Assembly: GCA_036925085.1 (NCBI GenBank)
Contig: JAUPFP010000017.1
Location: 532,001 to 596,000, forward strand
Length of the DNA: 64,000 bases
From: Brachycybe producta
Lineage: Eukaryota; Arthropoda; Diplopoda; Playtdesmida; Andrognathidae
Direction: 5' to 3'
Shown: in pieces, positions 27,601-41,922 of the stretch
Numbering within the stretch: position 1 is the first letter of the stretch
Layout: each line of letters opens with the position of its first letter
Program-made: the position numbers and the translations under genes
The notes under the pieces: model-generated
What the model saw: the letters and a program-made list of their open reading frames with translations, nothing else
Told to the model about the DNA's origin: nothing
The model's database searches: none

Positions 27601-30600
27601 AGTTAATTAAAACCAGGAAATTTGGGTATTATTTTTCAAAGTAGTCTTTGTAACCGGCAACATCTTGGGTAATGTTGGTTATGGATTTTTTCATTTTTTT
27701 TTTCTTGTTTAAAAAAAAATTAAGTTGGATTAAATATGGTTTCTATATTACATCATCACGTTGTCTTTCTAACATGACCAAGATTTGTGAATTTTTCCTA
27801 TGTTTTGTATTACCATTTTGGTGGTAAAGTATAATGATGAGGGGGGAGAGAAAGAGAGAGAGACCTATATGTAAATTCCTCTTAATCCGATTATAAAAGT
27901 TCATCAGAGAAAATTAGCTTTTCTTAATGACGTGATAAAGTGGGGGAGGTGTTCGAAGGCAAAAATTATATATGCAAAAGATTAATTCAGATTTGCTAGT
28001 CTTGCTTTATATTATATTGTTACGAAATGCTTCTGTTGACCACATTTATGTTACTGAAATAGGTTGATGGTGATTCATGTTGATGTTTCATTAGAATTTG
28101 ATGAACGAAAATCGTTTTTATATCATTGTTAAACGTGTTTTATTTTTTCGATTCTTTGCTGGTTAAGGCCTACCTTAATAGGGATTATCTTTTATAACAT
28201 TAGTTATATACAGTATGTCTCAGAACCAACACCACCCAATATATATTATCATGGATGCAGCTAAATCATTTAAAATTAATTATCTCATAAATTATATATA
28301 AATACGTAAACCCATTTAAAACTTTAGCTGACTGTTGTGTCAAAATGTAGCTGTTTGGAATTTATATAGAAGTTTTTTTTAAAAAAGTTTTTGATTTTTA
28401 AAAATAAAGTTTTAAATTGTAATTTTTTTTTTATTTACATAGAGAAACAATTTTTTTTAAAATCTTGTTTATATTTTTAAAATAAATTCAATAAATTGTT
28501 ATATTTTCTAAGAATGTATTCCCTTTTCTATGCAACTGCATTTTTCTGTGTTGCTAATAATAAGTAGTAATTACTATATGTAATTTAGGGACGGAAACAG
28601 GAGCCCTGTGGATCCTATTCAGGCCTATGATTTTGCCCATATATAGGTGTATGATACTACTAGCCTAGTCTGTTTTTTTTCTTCTGAAAAATAAAATGCT
28701 TTACAGTTGCTTTGCTAATTAAGTTTGTACTAATTTATTTTTATTCACACTTCGAAAAACATCTCATTGAGTTACTTCATTGATTTGCAATGTAATTTGT
28801 AATCACAGGTTAATGATCATTATAAAGTTAATTTACAAGTTAACCTTTACTTCATAAGTTACTTAATCTACAAATACTTTAGTTGCGTAACTTTAAGTCA
28901 CGTTACTTTACGTCACTTTACAAGTCAATTTTGAAATAAAGTCACTTAAAATTGCATTTTTTTTTACAATGAGAATGATAGGATGCAACAACAACAACAA
29001 CAAGAATTATTTCCTAGGAAGCAATGCCCCAACATTTTAACAAAGTGTATTTACGCTCTTAAGTGGCACTTTGTTGTTTAAAATTGAATAACTATAAAAA
29101 ACTATAAAAGCTACTCATTTGAAACTTAAGGTGTATGAATAATAATGGTATTGAATATAATACAAAAAGTTGTTCTTTTTATGATTTTGCTTTCACAACC
29201 TTGTCGGGAGGTCCTCATATTTCCATCCAATATGGTTGTCAGTTTTCTTTCATCTTGCCTACAAAAAAAATATGTTTGGTTTAAAATTTCTACAGCTTGT
29301 GTTTATTATAATGTACGTAAGTGTAACTCGAGTTATAACCAATTTCTGGGAAACGTACTGTATAAGGCTATCATCACCATCACACCCGTCGAAGACGGGC
29401 TTTCTTTCTAGTTTTGATTGATTAGCCTGAAATTTTCGACATAAAGAGGACATGTTATACAGTGCGTTTCAGATATATAGACGCACCCCAAATATTGGTT
29501 ATATCTTGAGTTAAACTTGATGGATTCGCCTGAAATTTTCAACATAAAGAGACCATCTAACCTTACCCCGGACTTAAATCCTACAGAGAACTTTTAGGAC
29601 ATAATTGTATCAATATTTTAAGTTATAAAACATCAGGGTAGTCATATACTTTATTAATTTTAATGTTACTGTTGTGTTCAGTATGTTATTTTGTCACAAT
29701 AATTAATAAAAGTGAAAAGTCCATTAGTTCGTTTATAACTATGAAACAGCCATTTTCCAGTTTTTAATTTAATAAATTTTTACCTTTTTTAGAAAAAATA
29801 TTATAATATAGGATGAAAATGTTGAAAATTTCAGGCAAATCCATCACGTATAGCCCGAGTTATAAACAATTTCGCATGTTAAAAACATTTACGTTATGTT
29901 ATAATTTTATAATAAAGATTTATAACGTTATAATCATTTATGCCCTGTATAATATCTCAGATTGAGAACATTTCATGATATACATTTGGAGTAAATACTT
30001 TTCCTCATCCTAGTAAAACTTGCCTTGCATTGAAGAAATGAATGTACAAAAACCCCAGCCAGGACTTGAGCCATGCAGGCACCTCTCACTTCTCTGCCAA
30101 AGACATAACCAATTTTGCTACCAATGTAAATTGTGGGATCAAAGGTGACCTTTACCATAACACACGTGGGTTAATTTATTCTTTGAAAAAAAAGTGATGC
30201 AATAAAGCCTGCTTTCCTGGCTGCCAACTTTTTATGTTCAGGGTTTTTTTTTTATTTGATGATTTTTTACAAAAATGAGGTAAACGGAACAAAATTGAAA
30301 ATTCTAATGTAGCCTACCAAAAGCCCATCTAAAGATGCGTATGCTGGTTAATTTTCACGATTCTAGAGTGTGTAGTTTCTGAGAACATTTGTACACAAAG
30401 GGAGGGAGTTACGGAGGGATAGAGAGAGTCAGCCCTTAGAAAATTATGATATTAGATGTTTTATATTTTAATAATTTGGGGTTTGTCATTGATGTCATAT
30501 GTTTTTTTATCTTCACTTTTTTTAGGGTAAATCTATACGTCAAAACATCACTGCTGGTGTCATCATCAGCAACCAATCATTGGTTTTGCGTCAAATTAAA

Positions 30601-33600
30601 CGTTCTGATATCGGTGGTTATACCTGCATTGCTCATAATTCTGAGGGTGATGGAGAAAGCAACAAAGTGAACCTTAAGATGAAATGTAAGTAAATAGGTA
30701 GAGAATGCATAACTTAGAAAAAAACAATGGATGGTGCATTTTAGAACACACAACACTGCAACGGTCTATTTTACGAGATTGTTGTGAAATTGTTTGAAAA
30801 TGTTTGAAAATGTTGGGCAGTTTTTTTTTTTAAATTGTCGTCAGTCATTCTTGTAGTAAGATTAGAGCTGTGCAACTCAAATTATAGTAAACTAAAATGA
30901 CTATTTACGAATTAGTTAGTCATTTTAGTTTACTAAAATGTTAGTTGCACAGCTATATACAGTAGGCCTATTGATACTGAATGAAGAGCAATTTGCTTCA
31001 ACTAATTCGACAAATTACTAATTAGTCAAATTAATTGAATTTATGGGGGTTTTTGGTCTTTGGAAGTCTGTTCGGCCCTCCTGAGTTCATTTCAGTGCTT
31101 TTCAGGGCATCTAGACGACTTTCATTTTTTGTGATTTTTTAAAAATTTTCCAAGACTTGGAAAAATTTCATTTTTTCGGTAATTGTTACGTTTTTAAATT
31201 TATGGGTTTTTAATCGTAATTAGTGATAGGTAATTTCATAAAATTTATTTTGTTGAAATATGTCATGAAATGTATGAAAAGCTGTAAAATTAATTGATAT
31301 TCATGAAATAAAACAAGATAATTGCATCACTTTACATTTACTTAATATACTAATGGCATATATGATTATTTCTCACATAATGTGACTAATAATTGTAGAA
31401 TAATTAGACATAGTCTTTTGAACATTAAAAAAATTCCATTTATTCAAAAATGATTGAAGAAAATGAAACAAAACTTTGAACAAAAAATTGACACAAAAAC
31501 GATGCAAATGGTAAAATTAAACATGTTTAAAATACTCCTATGAATCAATTACAATCACCATTTTTTTCGTTTATGGTTTTAGTACTTGGAAACAGGTTTT
31601 TTTTAAAAATAATATTCACATTTTTTTAAAAGTGCTAACTGATATTAAAAGTTCCTGCAATGATTGCTTTCTATTAAAGCGTCAAAATGTAGTCGTTTTC
31701 AAATGCACCCCATGATCTTATTATTTGAAACTGTCAATTATATTGTTTTTTTTCTCTATTTGCATAGATGCTCCTTACTGTAAACCATTTCAAAAATCAT
31801 TATTTGGTATTGCAAAACACGAGTCTGCGTCGATTCCCTGTGAGGTTATTGCAGTGCCACCAGTTGTAAGTATTGAGTTTGGTCTTATAATCTTTTTTCT
31901 TTCTTTCTTGAAATCTGTTCTTGCTTTTGTTGTTATTCATTTCAAATGTACCAAATGTAAAATGAAATGTGTACATATATCCAAATATCTTACTATATTA
32001 ATAGGCGTAGACTCCGTAGATTGATTTCAGTTGTCTCTATTGAAAAAGAATACTTAAGACACAAATATACATAAAGCCTACCAAATTAAAGGTTTAAAAC
32101 TGATCTCCCTGAAAACAATAGAGAAAAATCTCGGAAAAATCGCAAAAATAATAAAAACTAGAAGTGGGACAAATCCTAAATTTTCTCGAATCTCTCGATT
32201 TTCCCGAATTCACCTTGAATCCTTCCTTGAATCCCATATTATTCATTAAGAAGATACAAATAAATGAAATAATAATAAATATTAAATTATTAATAATGAT
32301 AGAATAATAGTCGAATTATCAATTATTTCTTTTAAAATATTTGTAAAATTGCTTTGTATTCGAAATCAAAGTCCTATAATCTTATATTGTGAATTATGAA
32401 GAGACTTGTAATTAAATTTTGTATTAAATATAATTAGGTTAATTTCAAGTGGTCTTTTAATAACTCAAATGAGCACTTGGATGTGGCTCGATCTCGAGTG
32501 GTCAGTTCTGGATTGCTCAGCACTATTACCTATACTCCTCGAACTGAATTCGACTATGGTTTTTTGTATTGTCGCGCCAGTAACGAAGTTGGAGAATCAA
32601 AAGAACCGTGTGTTTACAACATTATTGCTGCCGGTGAGTGGTGTGAACCATTTGAATTTTTCTAACGGAATTATAGTTTAATAAAAAAAAAAACTTCATC
32701 GTTCAAATGACATAAAATGGTTTTGTTCTTGTTGTGTTTTTAGGTCGTCCAGATCCAGTTTTTAACTGTTCGATTCAGAATGAAACAGAAAGTACTGTTT
32801 ATGTGGAATGTGTCGACGGTTTCGACGGTGGCCTCGAACAACATTTTGTCATTAAAGTTATTGAAGCCATGTCCAATCAGGTACTGTAACAATTTGTTTT
32901 GTTTTTTCTGTTTTTGCTTTTGAATGGTTTGAATGTGATTATTTTGGAATTTTTCCACGGAATTAAAAACTGCGAGCGTAAGACAAATGTGAGACTCAGT
33001 TTAAAATATGATATTTTAGAACACATTTCGCAGTACAACATGATGAACCACTTAACGTGTGTATTTGAATCATTTTCATATTAACTTTCCATGACAAGTT
33101 TCAAAATGAAGACTGAATTATCATTTTTTTATTATTATTTTCGCCCTACTTCCAAGTTAAAAAACGAAAATTAAGAATTTTAAATTTTGTCAATATAATG
33201 TTTATTTTGAATCGTATTTTGTATGAAAATGTTTTGTTTTTTTAGAGGTGGGACGAATCGTAAATTTTCTCGAATCTGAATCCGAATCCTAAAAGGTTCT
33301 CGAATCTCACGAATCTCGAATCTATGGAATCTCCTTCATATAAGAGTCCTATGTTATTTCATTGAGAAGATACAAATAAATGAAATAATATTAAATATTA
33401 AATTATTAATAATAAAAACAGCGTGGCACTCAGGGTCGCCAAAAGGTGGTATTGATGATCCAGGTACCACCGAAATTGAACAATCACCGTTTTGGTTGTT
33501 AGTGAACGCTTCTATTGGACGTCAATGGAGTTAAAAATAATTTTACCAAAGTTTTTAAGTTTTTTTTTAGATTAGGATTCGAAAGATTCGAAAGACAAAA

Positions 33601-36600
33601 ACAGCGCAAAGATTCGAGTTTTCGAATCTCGAATATTTTTCAGGATTCGAGGATTCGCGTGGCCTATCCCTAAGTTTTCTTCTAGTGTCTTAAGTTTATT
33701 AGTTCTGCAGCCAGTGTGTGTGTGTGCGGGGGGGGGGGGGGGAGGTAGGGCTAAAGCCACCAGGACTTGGAAAATAATTTGTATGGCGGTCTAAATAGAA
33801 CCAAAATTTAAAGAAAGAGTGCAATGAAAGCTGTAAATTGTTGAAAAGAATACGTATTTCCATATGTGTACAAGTTTCCTAGTGGACACTTAACTTTTCT
33901 GAAATAATTTCATACATGTTTGATTGTTTTCTTTCAGGGTGGTTGTTTTCTTAAAATCATTATTTTAAAATGCATTGATTTTTTCTTCATTAAAATCAAT
34001 GTAATTTAAATTATTGATTTAATAAAAACAAAATCGTCAATCAATTCGTATTTTTTAAGTGATTTTTTCTCACTTTCATGAAATAAATAATAATAATGTA
34101 TTTGACAGATGAATAAACAGATTGAACACTTTGTCATGCAATGGTCAGTTAATAAAAGAGCAATTTTTTGAAACTATAAATAAACGAAATAAAAAAAAGT
34201 GATGTATTTTATCCACCGTTTTATTTTGACACAAAAGCACGAGCCATGGGTTGAGTATATTATTTTATTACACTGGTTTTAGTTTCATATTTAAGCAACA
34301 AAATGTATTGAATTTTTTATCTTTTTTGTTAGAAGAAAGAAGAAAAAAAAACCCTTTCAAACTCAAGAGTTTCGAACCTGGTTTTATTTTCTTATATTTT
34401 TTTTGAAGTTACACAACTATTTTTAGTGTTTTTTTATCATTAATAGCTTCTATTGCGTCGCCTTATGGCAAATGTGCCTTTCACTTTGGCTTCGTAAATC
34501 TAAATTCGAACAGACTCTTTGACAGTAAATCACTTACTAACTTGCACTTGAGCGGAAAATGACCGTAAATTGAAAGTTAAGTCGGTTGAGATTGCTTCTT
34601 CTTCTTCTTCTTCTTCTGTAACATTGGAAGTTCTCCTTTTTTCCCCACTTTCTTTCATACAGTATGTCCCAGAACCAACCAGGGTGAATAAAAATTATGA
34701 TTTTTGTTTAAAAAAAATAATCGGAATTTATTGGATTTAAATTGGATCAGATTTTTTTTTTATTTAGTGTTTAAATTTCATAAAATTACTCTTTTTCTTA
34801 AGTGAAATTCCATGCATGACAAAGTAATCGATCTGTTTATTCAGCTGCCAGTTGATTTTTATGGTTTTGCCAAATTTTGTTTTATATAAATCTGTGATTT
34901 AATTAAGATTTAAATCACGTTGATTTTAATGGGAAAAAAATCAATTGATTTAAATCGCGATTTAAATTAATTTGATTTAAATCGATCCATCCTGGAACCA
35001 ACATGTCAAACAGGTTAAATCAATTATCTCAAAAAGTATAAATGCTACACATTTAAAACTTCAGTTGTTTGTTTTAAAAAAATTAAACTAATCTGTAATG
35101 AATTAATGGTTGTTAAAATTGAAGTTTAACTTTTTAATTGTTTTAAATTAAGTTTCTAGCTAGTATATAATTTTATTTCATTGCTTTTATGACAAGTTTT
35201 AATTCTGCCAATTATATAGATTATTGAGATTTATTACATTTTAAGCAATGGGTTGTGCCACCCAAGAATACGTTGGTAATGGAAGGGTTGCTTTTGGGTC
35301 ATGCTGTACATCTCACATAATTCCTACACTTTGTAGTATAGATGAAGTCAATCTGTGAAACAAACTTGTTGTTCAATCTTTTCGCAATGGCAGCTGTGTA
35401 AGGTCGAGACCTACATAAAGCCCATGAGCCGGTGTTCTTTTGCAAAAGCCCAGCCCAGCCCATGGCCCATCGGCATTTTTATGTTAAATGCCCATGGGCT
35501 TCGTGGGCTTTGTGGGCATCACGGGCTTGGAAGGCGTTTGATCGTATCTCTCATGGGATTCTTTACAAATATCTAGAACTGAATCACTATAACAATTTCA
35601 CACATTAATAAAAGTATAACAAATTACTTACTGACCCATCAATAGAATAAACTTCTTTAACGCGAAAGTTTCTTTTCTTGGAAAGCATTTGGACTTGTGA
35701 ACCATTTAGTATGGAATTAGAGATCTACGCAAAGTCCATGGGATGGTTGGTGGGCTTTGATCAGAATTTTTATGTTAAAGGCCCATGGGCCTGGTGGGCT
35801 TTGTGGGCTGAGCCCAATATAAAGTCTCATGGGCTGGGCTGGGCTCCAAATTTGTACACAATGCTATGTCTAGTGTAATTGGTCAAAACTTGATTTTTTT
35901 TTTCTTCTTTGAAACCTCAGCAATAAATTACGAAAATTACAGTATTGACAGGATGAAAGAAGTTTTCTGAATAAGTTAATATCAGTGTTCTCCAGATGGC
36001 AGCAACAGTTCTTGAGAAAAAATAATCTTACTCACAATTTACCTCTGTTTCCTCATATTGCTTTGCTTTACCCTATTCTATTTCCCCTTTTCTTATTCAA
36101 TGTGGAGAAGATGCTTTCAAATCAAATAAAGAACCAGCAAGTTTTTTTTTAATGTGTTGTGAAGAAGTACTTTGCTGTCGGTTGAAGTAGGAGTTTTTAG
36201 AAATGAAAGGTTCCTTATTTTCAAGGAGTACAAAAATAAAGAGAGGGTTTGAGAAAACCTCAAATGAAATTAGCTGTTTTTTATATATATTTTTCTATAT
36301 GTTATACACACAATTGGGTTTTGCTCCATTCATTTTCATTGTTCTCTTTGTAAGGATGCGGTTCTCTTGTGTGTTTTTTTATGTTTATTGATGAACATAT
36401 TGTCATCTCTTTTGAAAATGAGACTAATTATTATTATGATACACACAATGGTGTAGTGTGTGCTGTTTAGTTTTATAAGTGGCTTACTTATTGATCATCG
36501 TTATTTTAATATCTGTTGTGCTTTAGCCTCCACTGTTAGAACTAGTGAGAATGGTTTTTATTATAAAACATGCTGTTAAATATGAGTGCTATTATAAACA

Positions 36601-36701
36601 TGTACATGGGTTGTTTTTCGGTAAATGTGACAGGGATAAGCAGCATTTGTACTCAGAATAGTAATACAACACCAGTGTTATTGTGTGTATGTTATTTATA
36701 T

Positions 36702-36742
<41 letters not shown>

Positions 36743-38166
36743 CTACCTCTACTAAATACAGAATGAAAGGTGGTTTCACATTACTCTAAAATTTATGCTG
36801 CTGCATCATGTTTACACTAATTGTACTCTCAACAATTTCATATATCAATGCAACTTGTTAATAATTCGCATTACAACCTACTACACAACTTCTGTTGAAT
36901 GCTCTTGTTAGGGTCATACAGCATTACAGAAGAATGACGTCAAAATGACGTTACATTGTGGTACAAGGCGCTGGCTGTGACGTCATTTTGACGTCATTTT
37001 TCTGTAATGCTGTATGATGTCACAGCTGGCGCCTTGTACCATAATGCACTGTGGTACCTCGTAGTGGTAATGTCATTTTGACGCAGGCCGGACTGGCCCG
37101 GCCGGCTGACCGGCGATCGCCGGTCAATTGGGGGCCAAAAAAAAATGGGGGCCAAAAATAAATAAATTAAAAAAATGGGGCCAACACAATTTCATAGCCG
37201 GTGGGGCCAACCACTAGCCAGTCGGGCCCTGTTTTGACGTCATTTTTCTGTAATGGTGTATGCAGTGCGTTATAGCTGCATGAGATGCTACAGTATAGGC
37301 ATGAAGGAAATCAGGATGATGCAATATTTGGTATAGTCGTTTAACATGGTGTGTGTTCGGTTTTCGTTTAGTCGTTATTTTCGAATACGGTTATTTTTGA
37401 AACGTTATTTAAAGTGCAATAAGCACTCACATATAGTGATTGAGCATCAAAAAATTTTAAAGTGTGCTTCTATTTTTTAAAAAAAAAAATATTTCAAAAT
37501 CGTAAGTTTTTAACAATTAACGTTTTCATTTAACATTGGGTCTATGCACATCGCAAAATTACTTCGAAAATCTCCACAAACTGCACACAGTGGTGGCAAT
37601 ATGTTTATTTTTCATAATTAAAGTTGTCCAATTTTGATGGTTGAAAATGCAATGTGCACTTTAAATATATGCTTATTTAGTGATAGATCGTCAAAAAATT
37701 GGAAAGTGTGCTTTTATTTAAAAAAAAGTATTTCAAAATTTCAAATTTTTAACAATTAACGTTTTTTCTTTAACATTGGGTCTATGGGCTGAATATAAAA
37801 ACGATGTTAGTGTTCTTTGTGGAGATTTTTCGAAGTAATTTTGCGATGTTTAGCCTCTTAAGAGTCTACTTCATAGTTTTTTTTCGCATCTTTAGTATCT
37901 TTTTTTTTTTCTTTCTTCTGAATACTCAAACACCAGACACTAACATTTTTTTTCGTTTCTTGATGACTGACTTGACTTGCAAAGCTCTGTTAGTCTTTTT
38001 ATGCATCTGATTTTTGTGAACTCGAGAAGAAGAAAAAAATCGGATTTGACGATTGTGGGTGTTATTGCTTTGCAATAAACTCCCATTTATGATTGAAGTG
38101 GCTATTGTCCACATTTAGTTTTTTTTAGCAGTCAGCCATATGTATATACTGTATATATACATATGC

Positions 38167-38232
<66 letters not shown>

Positions 38233-41200
38233 GCTACCAGTTTTAGCATGTCAAAAAAGCCAACCGTCTTGCGTTTGCAAAGTTCCATGATACCATCATA
38301 GACTACTTTCAAAATCCAATGAAAATACACTGATGGATTTTCTTGATAGAGAGAGAGAGAGAGAGAGGGTCAAAAGTTTTTCATGTATTATTTAAGCATG
38401 TTTGGGTTTTTTTCTTTCTGTTGAAGTGTTGAGGCTTTCTTTTGGTTGTTGTTGTTGAATGCAAATCTTTCACACTATAGAAATAAGGGCCAGATCACAC
38501 ACGCATAGAAAATTCGACTCAAAAAGAAATTTATCAAATTTGAATAATTCTATTTATTTGGCAAAGAAAGAAGGCAAAAAGAATATGGTTGAAAATGTTT
38601 TTTTTTTCTGTCATGCGAAATTGTATGCTATCAAGCCAATAGGAAGGTGTTCTTAAGATGTAGCTTTCTTGGTGAGTGTCTTACATGTAAGGTGGCTTTA
38701 GAAATCTTTATTTTGTTTTTGTCCTCTCAGATGGCGCGCTTGCGTGGCTATTATGTTCTATGGGAGGTATCTTCACCAACCCACTGTTTTGAGAAAATTC
38801 AGATTTTTCAAGCAAACATTTTTCAAGAGAAACATTACGAAAAAGTAATTCAAAGTGTTTTAGAAACTAGAATAGTTGGTGATAATGCGAGAAGTTTTTT
38901 CATGGTGATATTTTTAACAATAAACTTTTTATTTCAGTTTGAAAAAAAGGCGAAAATAGTTTTTCATGAAATGTCAACTGGAAAAATCCAACAAACGGGT
39001 TGATTTCAAACTGCAGTAAAATGTTTATTTTTAAGATATTAACATAAAAAGCTTTTAACATATACTTCTATCATTTTAGTTTTGTAAACAATTTGGATTT
39101 TTTTCATAATGTAGTTTTTAAATAAATCCAAATTTTACGAAAACGTGTATGGAGCATAACATTAGACCCTTCAGTGTCTCTCCTTAAGGAAGAGAAAATG
39201 GAAAATGAATATCTATAAAGCCATCTTAAAAACTAGGAGATCAACTGAATGACCAAACGTGTGTTCTCATGTTGATCTCTATGAAAATAGTCTTTTTTTT
39301 CGCAATTTAAAACTTAAAACTTCGCCATTTATGGTCTCTAAACAGCTTCAATCAGTGGCGTAGCAAGGGGGAAAGGGGGTGGTCCGCCCCGGGCAGCACT
39401 TTTTTAGGGGCGACACCAACGAAAAGAAACGTTTTTACTTTCCTGTCGAGATAGTAGAAGAGTTTCTCTAAAACGTAGAACTGCAGAGCAGCAGAAAGAT
39501 ACAATTATTTTGTCGCTCGCCGCACTCGCGGAATTTATTATGCAATCCAGCATTAATTTTTTAAGCCTGGAAAACGTCGACAATTGAGTGAAAATGAAAA
39601 AAATTATCTTTGATAAATAATTCGCATCGGGTATTGGTTTATTTAATAATTTCATAATTAATATAAAATTATATAAACATCACTGGATATCGATAATATC
39701 GATTGGCCCCTCCCAGGGCAGAATCCTGGTTGTGCCACTCATGTGTATTGTGTTGTGATTTTCTTAAGGAAGGGGGGCTGGCAAACTCAAGAACCGCCCA
39801 GGGCGGCACAAACTCTAGGCAAACGCCACTGGGTTTTAATTTTTCAAATTCCGGTTTTGATTTGAAATTTAGCTGTGAGAAAGTTTGAATATTTCTTCTA
39901 AATAGACACACAGACACATACTGTACATACTGAACAATTTTTCTCAAACTATTGCCAAAGTTATGAGAAACTTTTCTAAAGAATATTGTCCAGATGACTT
40001 TGTTTTTGAGCGCTTTAAAATTCAAAGTGAATTAGTTATCTTGACAAACCATTTCTTTCCTATCGTTTCCAATATATTGGTCGTTTGGCAGATATCCACA
40101 ATGGCTGTCAAATTTCTCTGTTGTTCCTTTCTTCATCATGGATCTCTGCCAAACCTTTTATATCTTCCTCTTCCATCAATTTCAAACTCTTTTGTTGAGC
40201 ATTAGGTGCTGAAGAGAGAGAGAGAGAGAGAGAAGTCTTAGAAAATGCTTCCCTCCATATCTTGCATACTCATTTGCATATAATATCTATTCTTTGCAAA
40301 AACCATTGAATGTCTTTTTCCTGTTCTTGACAGTTGATATTTAATGCCACAAATTCTGTGCCGGAATTTCGAGTTCAAGACCTGGAGGCTGGCAAAGGAT
40401 ACCACATCAGTGTTTATGCAGTCAATTCTAGAGGCTATAGTACTGGGCTTACCATGGTTGCAAACACATTAAGAGTTGCAGAAAGAAGGACTGGTAAGTT
40501 GCTACTTTAATTAACATAATCACAAAATATCTTTTATTTTATTTTTTATCTACAGTTTTGAAATCTTATCAAAAGTAATAAAAAAAAGTTATTGTTTTTG
40601 TGACACATTTGCAATGAATGTCCTTTTTATGATTTTTGGATGCAAATAACAACTCGTAGCTCCCCTGAATGGAGGCAATCACTGCAAACATTGAATTAAA
40701 TTTTTTAAAAAATATACATGTACTCATTGTACTGTATATACTATAATAAATATATTAAAGCTTTACTTTTGGTTTCACAGTAGCAATAAAGTGCTATAGC
40801 TAGAGAGCGGATTTATATGCACAAATGAAGCCAGTTTTGTTTTTAACATTGATGCCCGAATGTCATCAATTATTTATCCCTATTTATATTTATTCTATCT
40901 TAGATTAATTATTATGTTTTTGTTTGTTTTGCTGACTTCTAGATGAGTTGTGTCGCTGCAGTCTTTGTTACTACCTAATTTACCTGTACCCTACCCTACC
41001 TGTTATTGTACTGGAGGTGCGATACCTCGCCTTGAAGAGTGGCACAACTCAAAGAACCACTTTTTTATTGGGAAAATGAGTTTAAAGTTAAGAGAAGATT
41101 CATGGCTTACTTTTCTAAGCTTTTCAAGTGCAAAACCCGTGTTAACTATTTCACAATATCGGTTTATTTGGCTCTCCTACAATAGATTGAGAAAGAAAAA

Positions 41201-41847
41201 TTGCAACTTTAAATTGATTTTCTCCAAAAAAAATAGTGTTTTTAGTCATGATGCCTAATTATGTATTCACTCGTTTTTACACCGTTGGCGTCATAGGCAA
41301 GTGGTTTTTTTATTGACTTTGGGTTGAACTTGTGCTTTCTGTTGAGAAACAGTTGCTTGTCTTTCAAATTCACGCTCTGAGCTGAGTGCAAAACACAGTG
41401 TGTGCACTTTTAATGTTAAAAATTGGCTGACAACTTTCAGTTGTGTCCACCGTGAATGCCCGGGCACACAGCTCCGATTTGTCACAAAATAGCACAGGTG
41501 ACCTTTTCTCACGTTGTACGGGAGCAAAAGCCACAGCTACATCGAAATTTACAGTGCAAAGCTAACTAAAACATGAAAACAAATTTTGTTGGAGCTGTGG
41601 CTTTGGAAGTGTTGATTATGTGGTCTTGTGACACAGCAAATACCAGAAGCTTAAAGCACTCTTGTTCATGACGAAAAAAAAAACAACGCGCATGAAAATC
41701 CACCTTTTTTTTGCGTATAAACTCTGCTTCTTTAGCTATAATTACATTGCTCGACACAACCAACGGCAGTTTTAGTGTTAAGAATCTCTCACACTCATTT
41801 GTAAAGAAATAACAATGCTTTCAAATGAGTGTTAAGTATGAGATTTG

Positions 41848-41922
<75 letters not shown>

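Larger units (their letters stand above)
24548..30525 (+). other. Intron of 6.0 kb splitting Ig4
   Basis: It contains a (TA)n tract, a degraded TTAA-type element (24.8-25.1 kb), a possible tRNA-related repeat near 26640-26705 (GCGGTTAGAGCGGC), an inverted-repeat element at 27076-27461, a relic with the TACAGTATGTCTCAGAACCA end at about 28209, and a Tc1/mariner relic around 29.4-29.9 kb. No coding exon is seen. Confidence 0.75.
32881..40333 (+). other. Intron of 7.5 kb splitting the FN3-like domain
   Basis: GT at 32881 and AG at 40332-40333. It is crowded with hAT-like and TA-flanked elements, several nested (33.2-33.7, 34.7-35.3, 36.9-37.3 and 39.35-39.83 kb). It also has GGGCCCATG-rich short repeats at 35.4-35.85 kb and two (TA)n tracts. 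No coding exon is seen. Confidence 0.75.
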
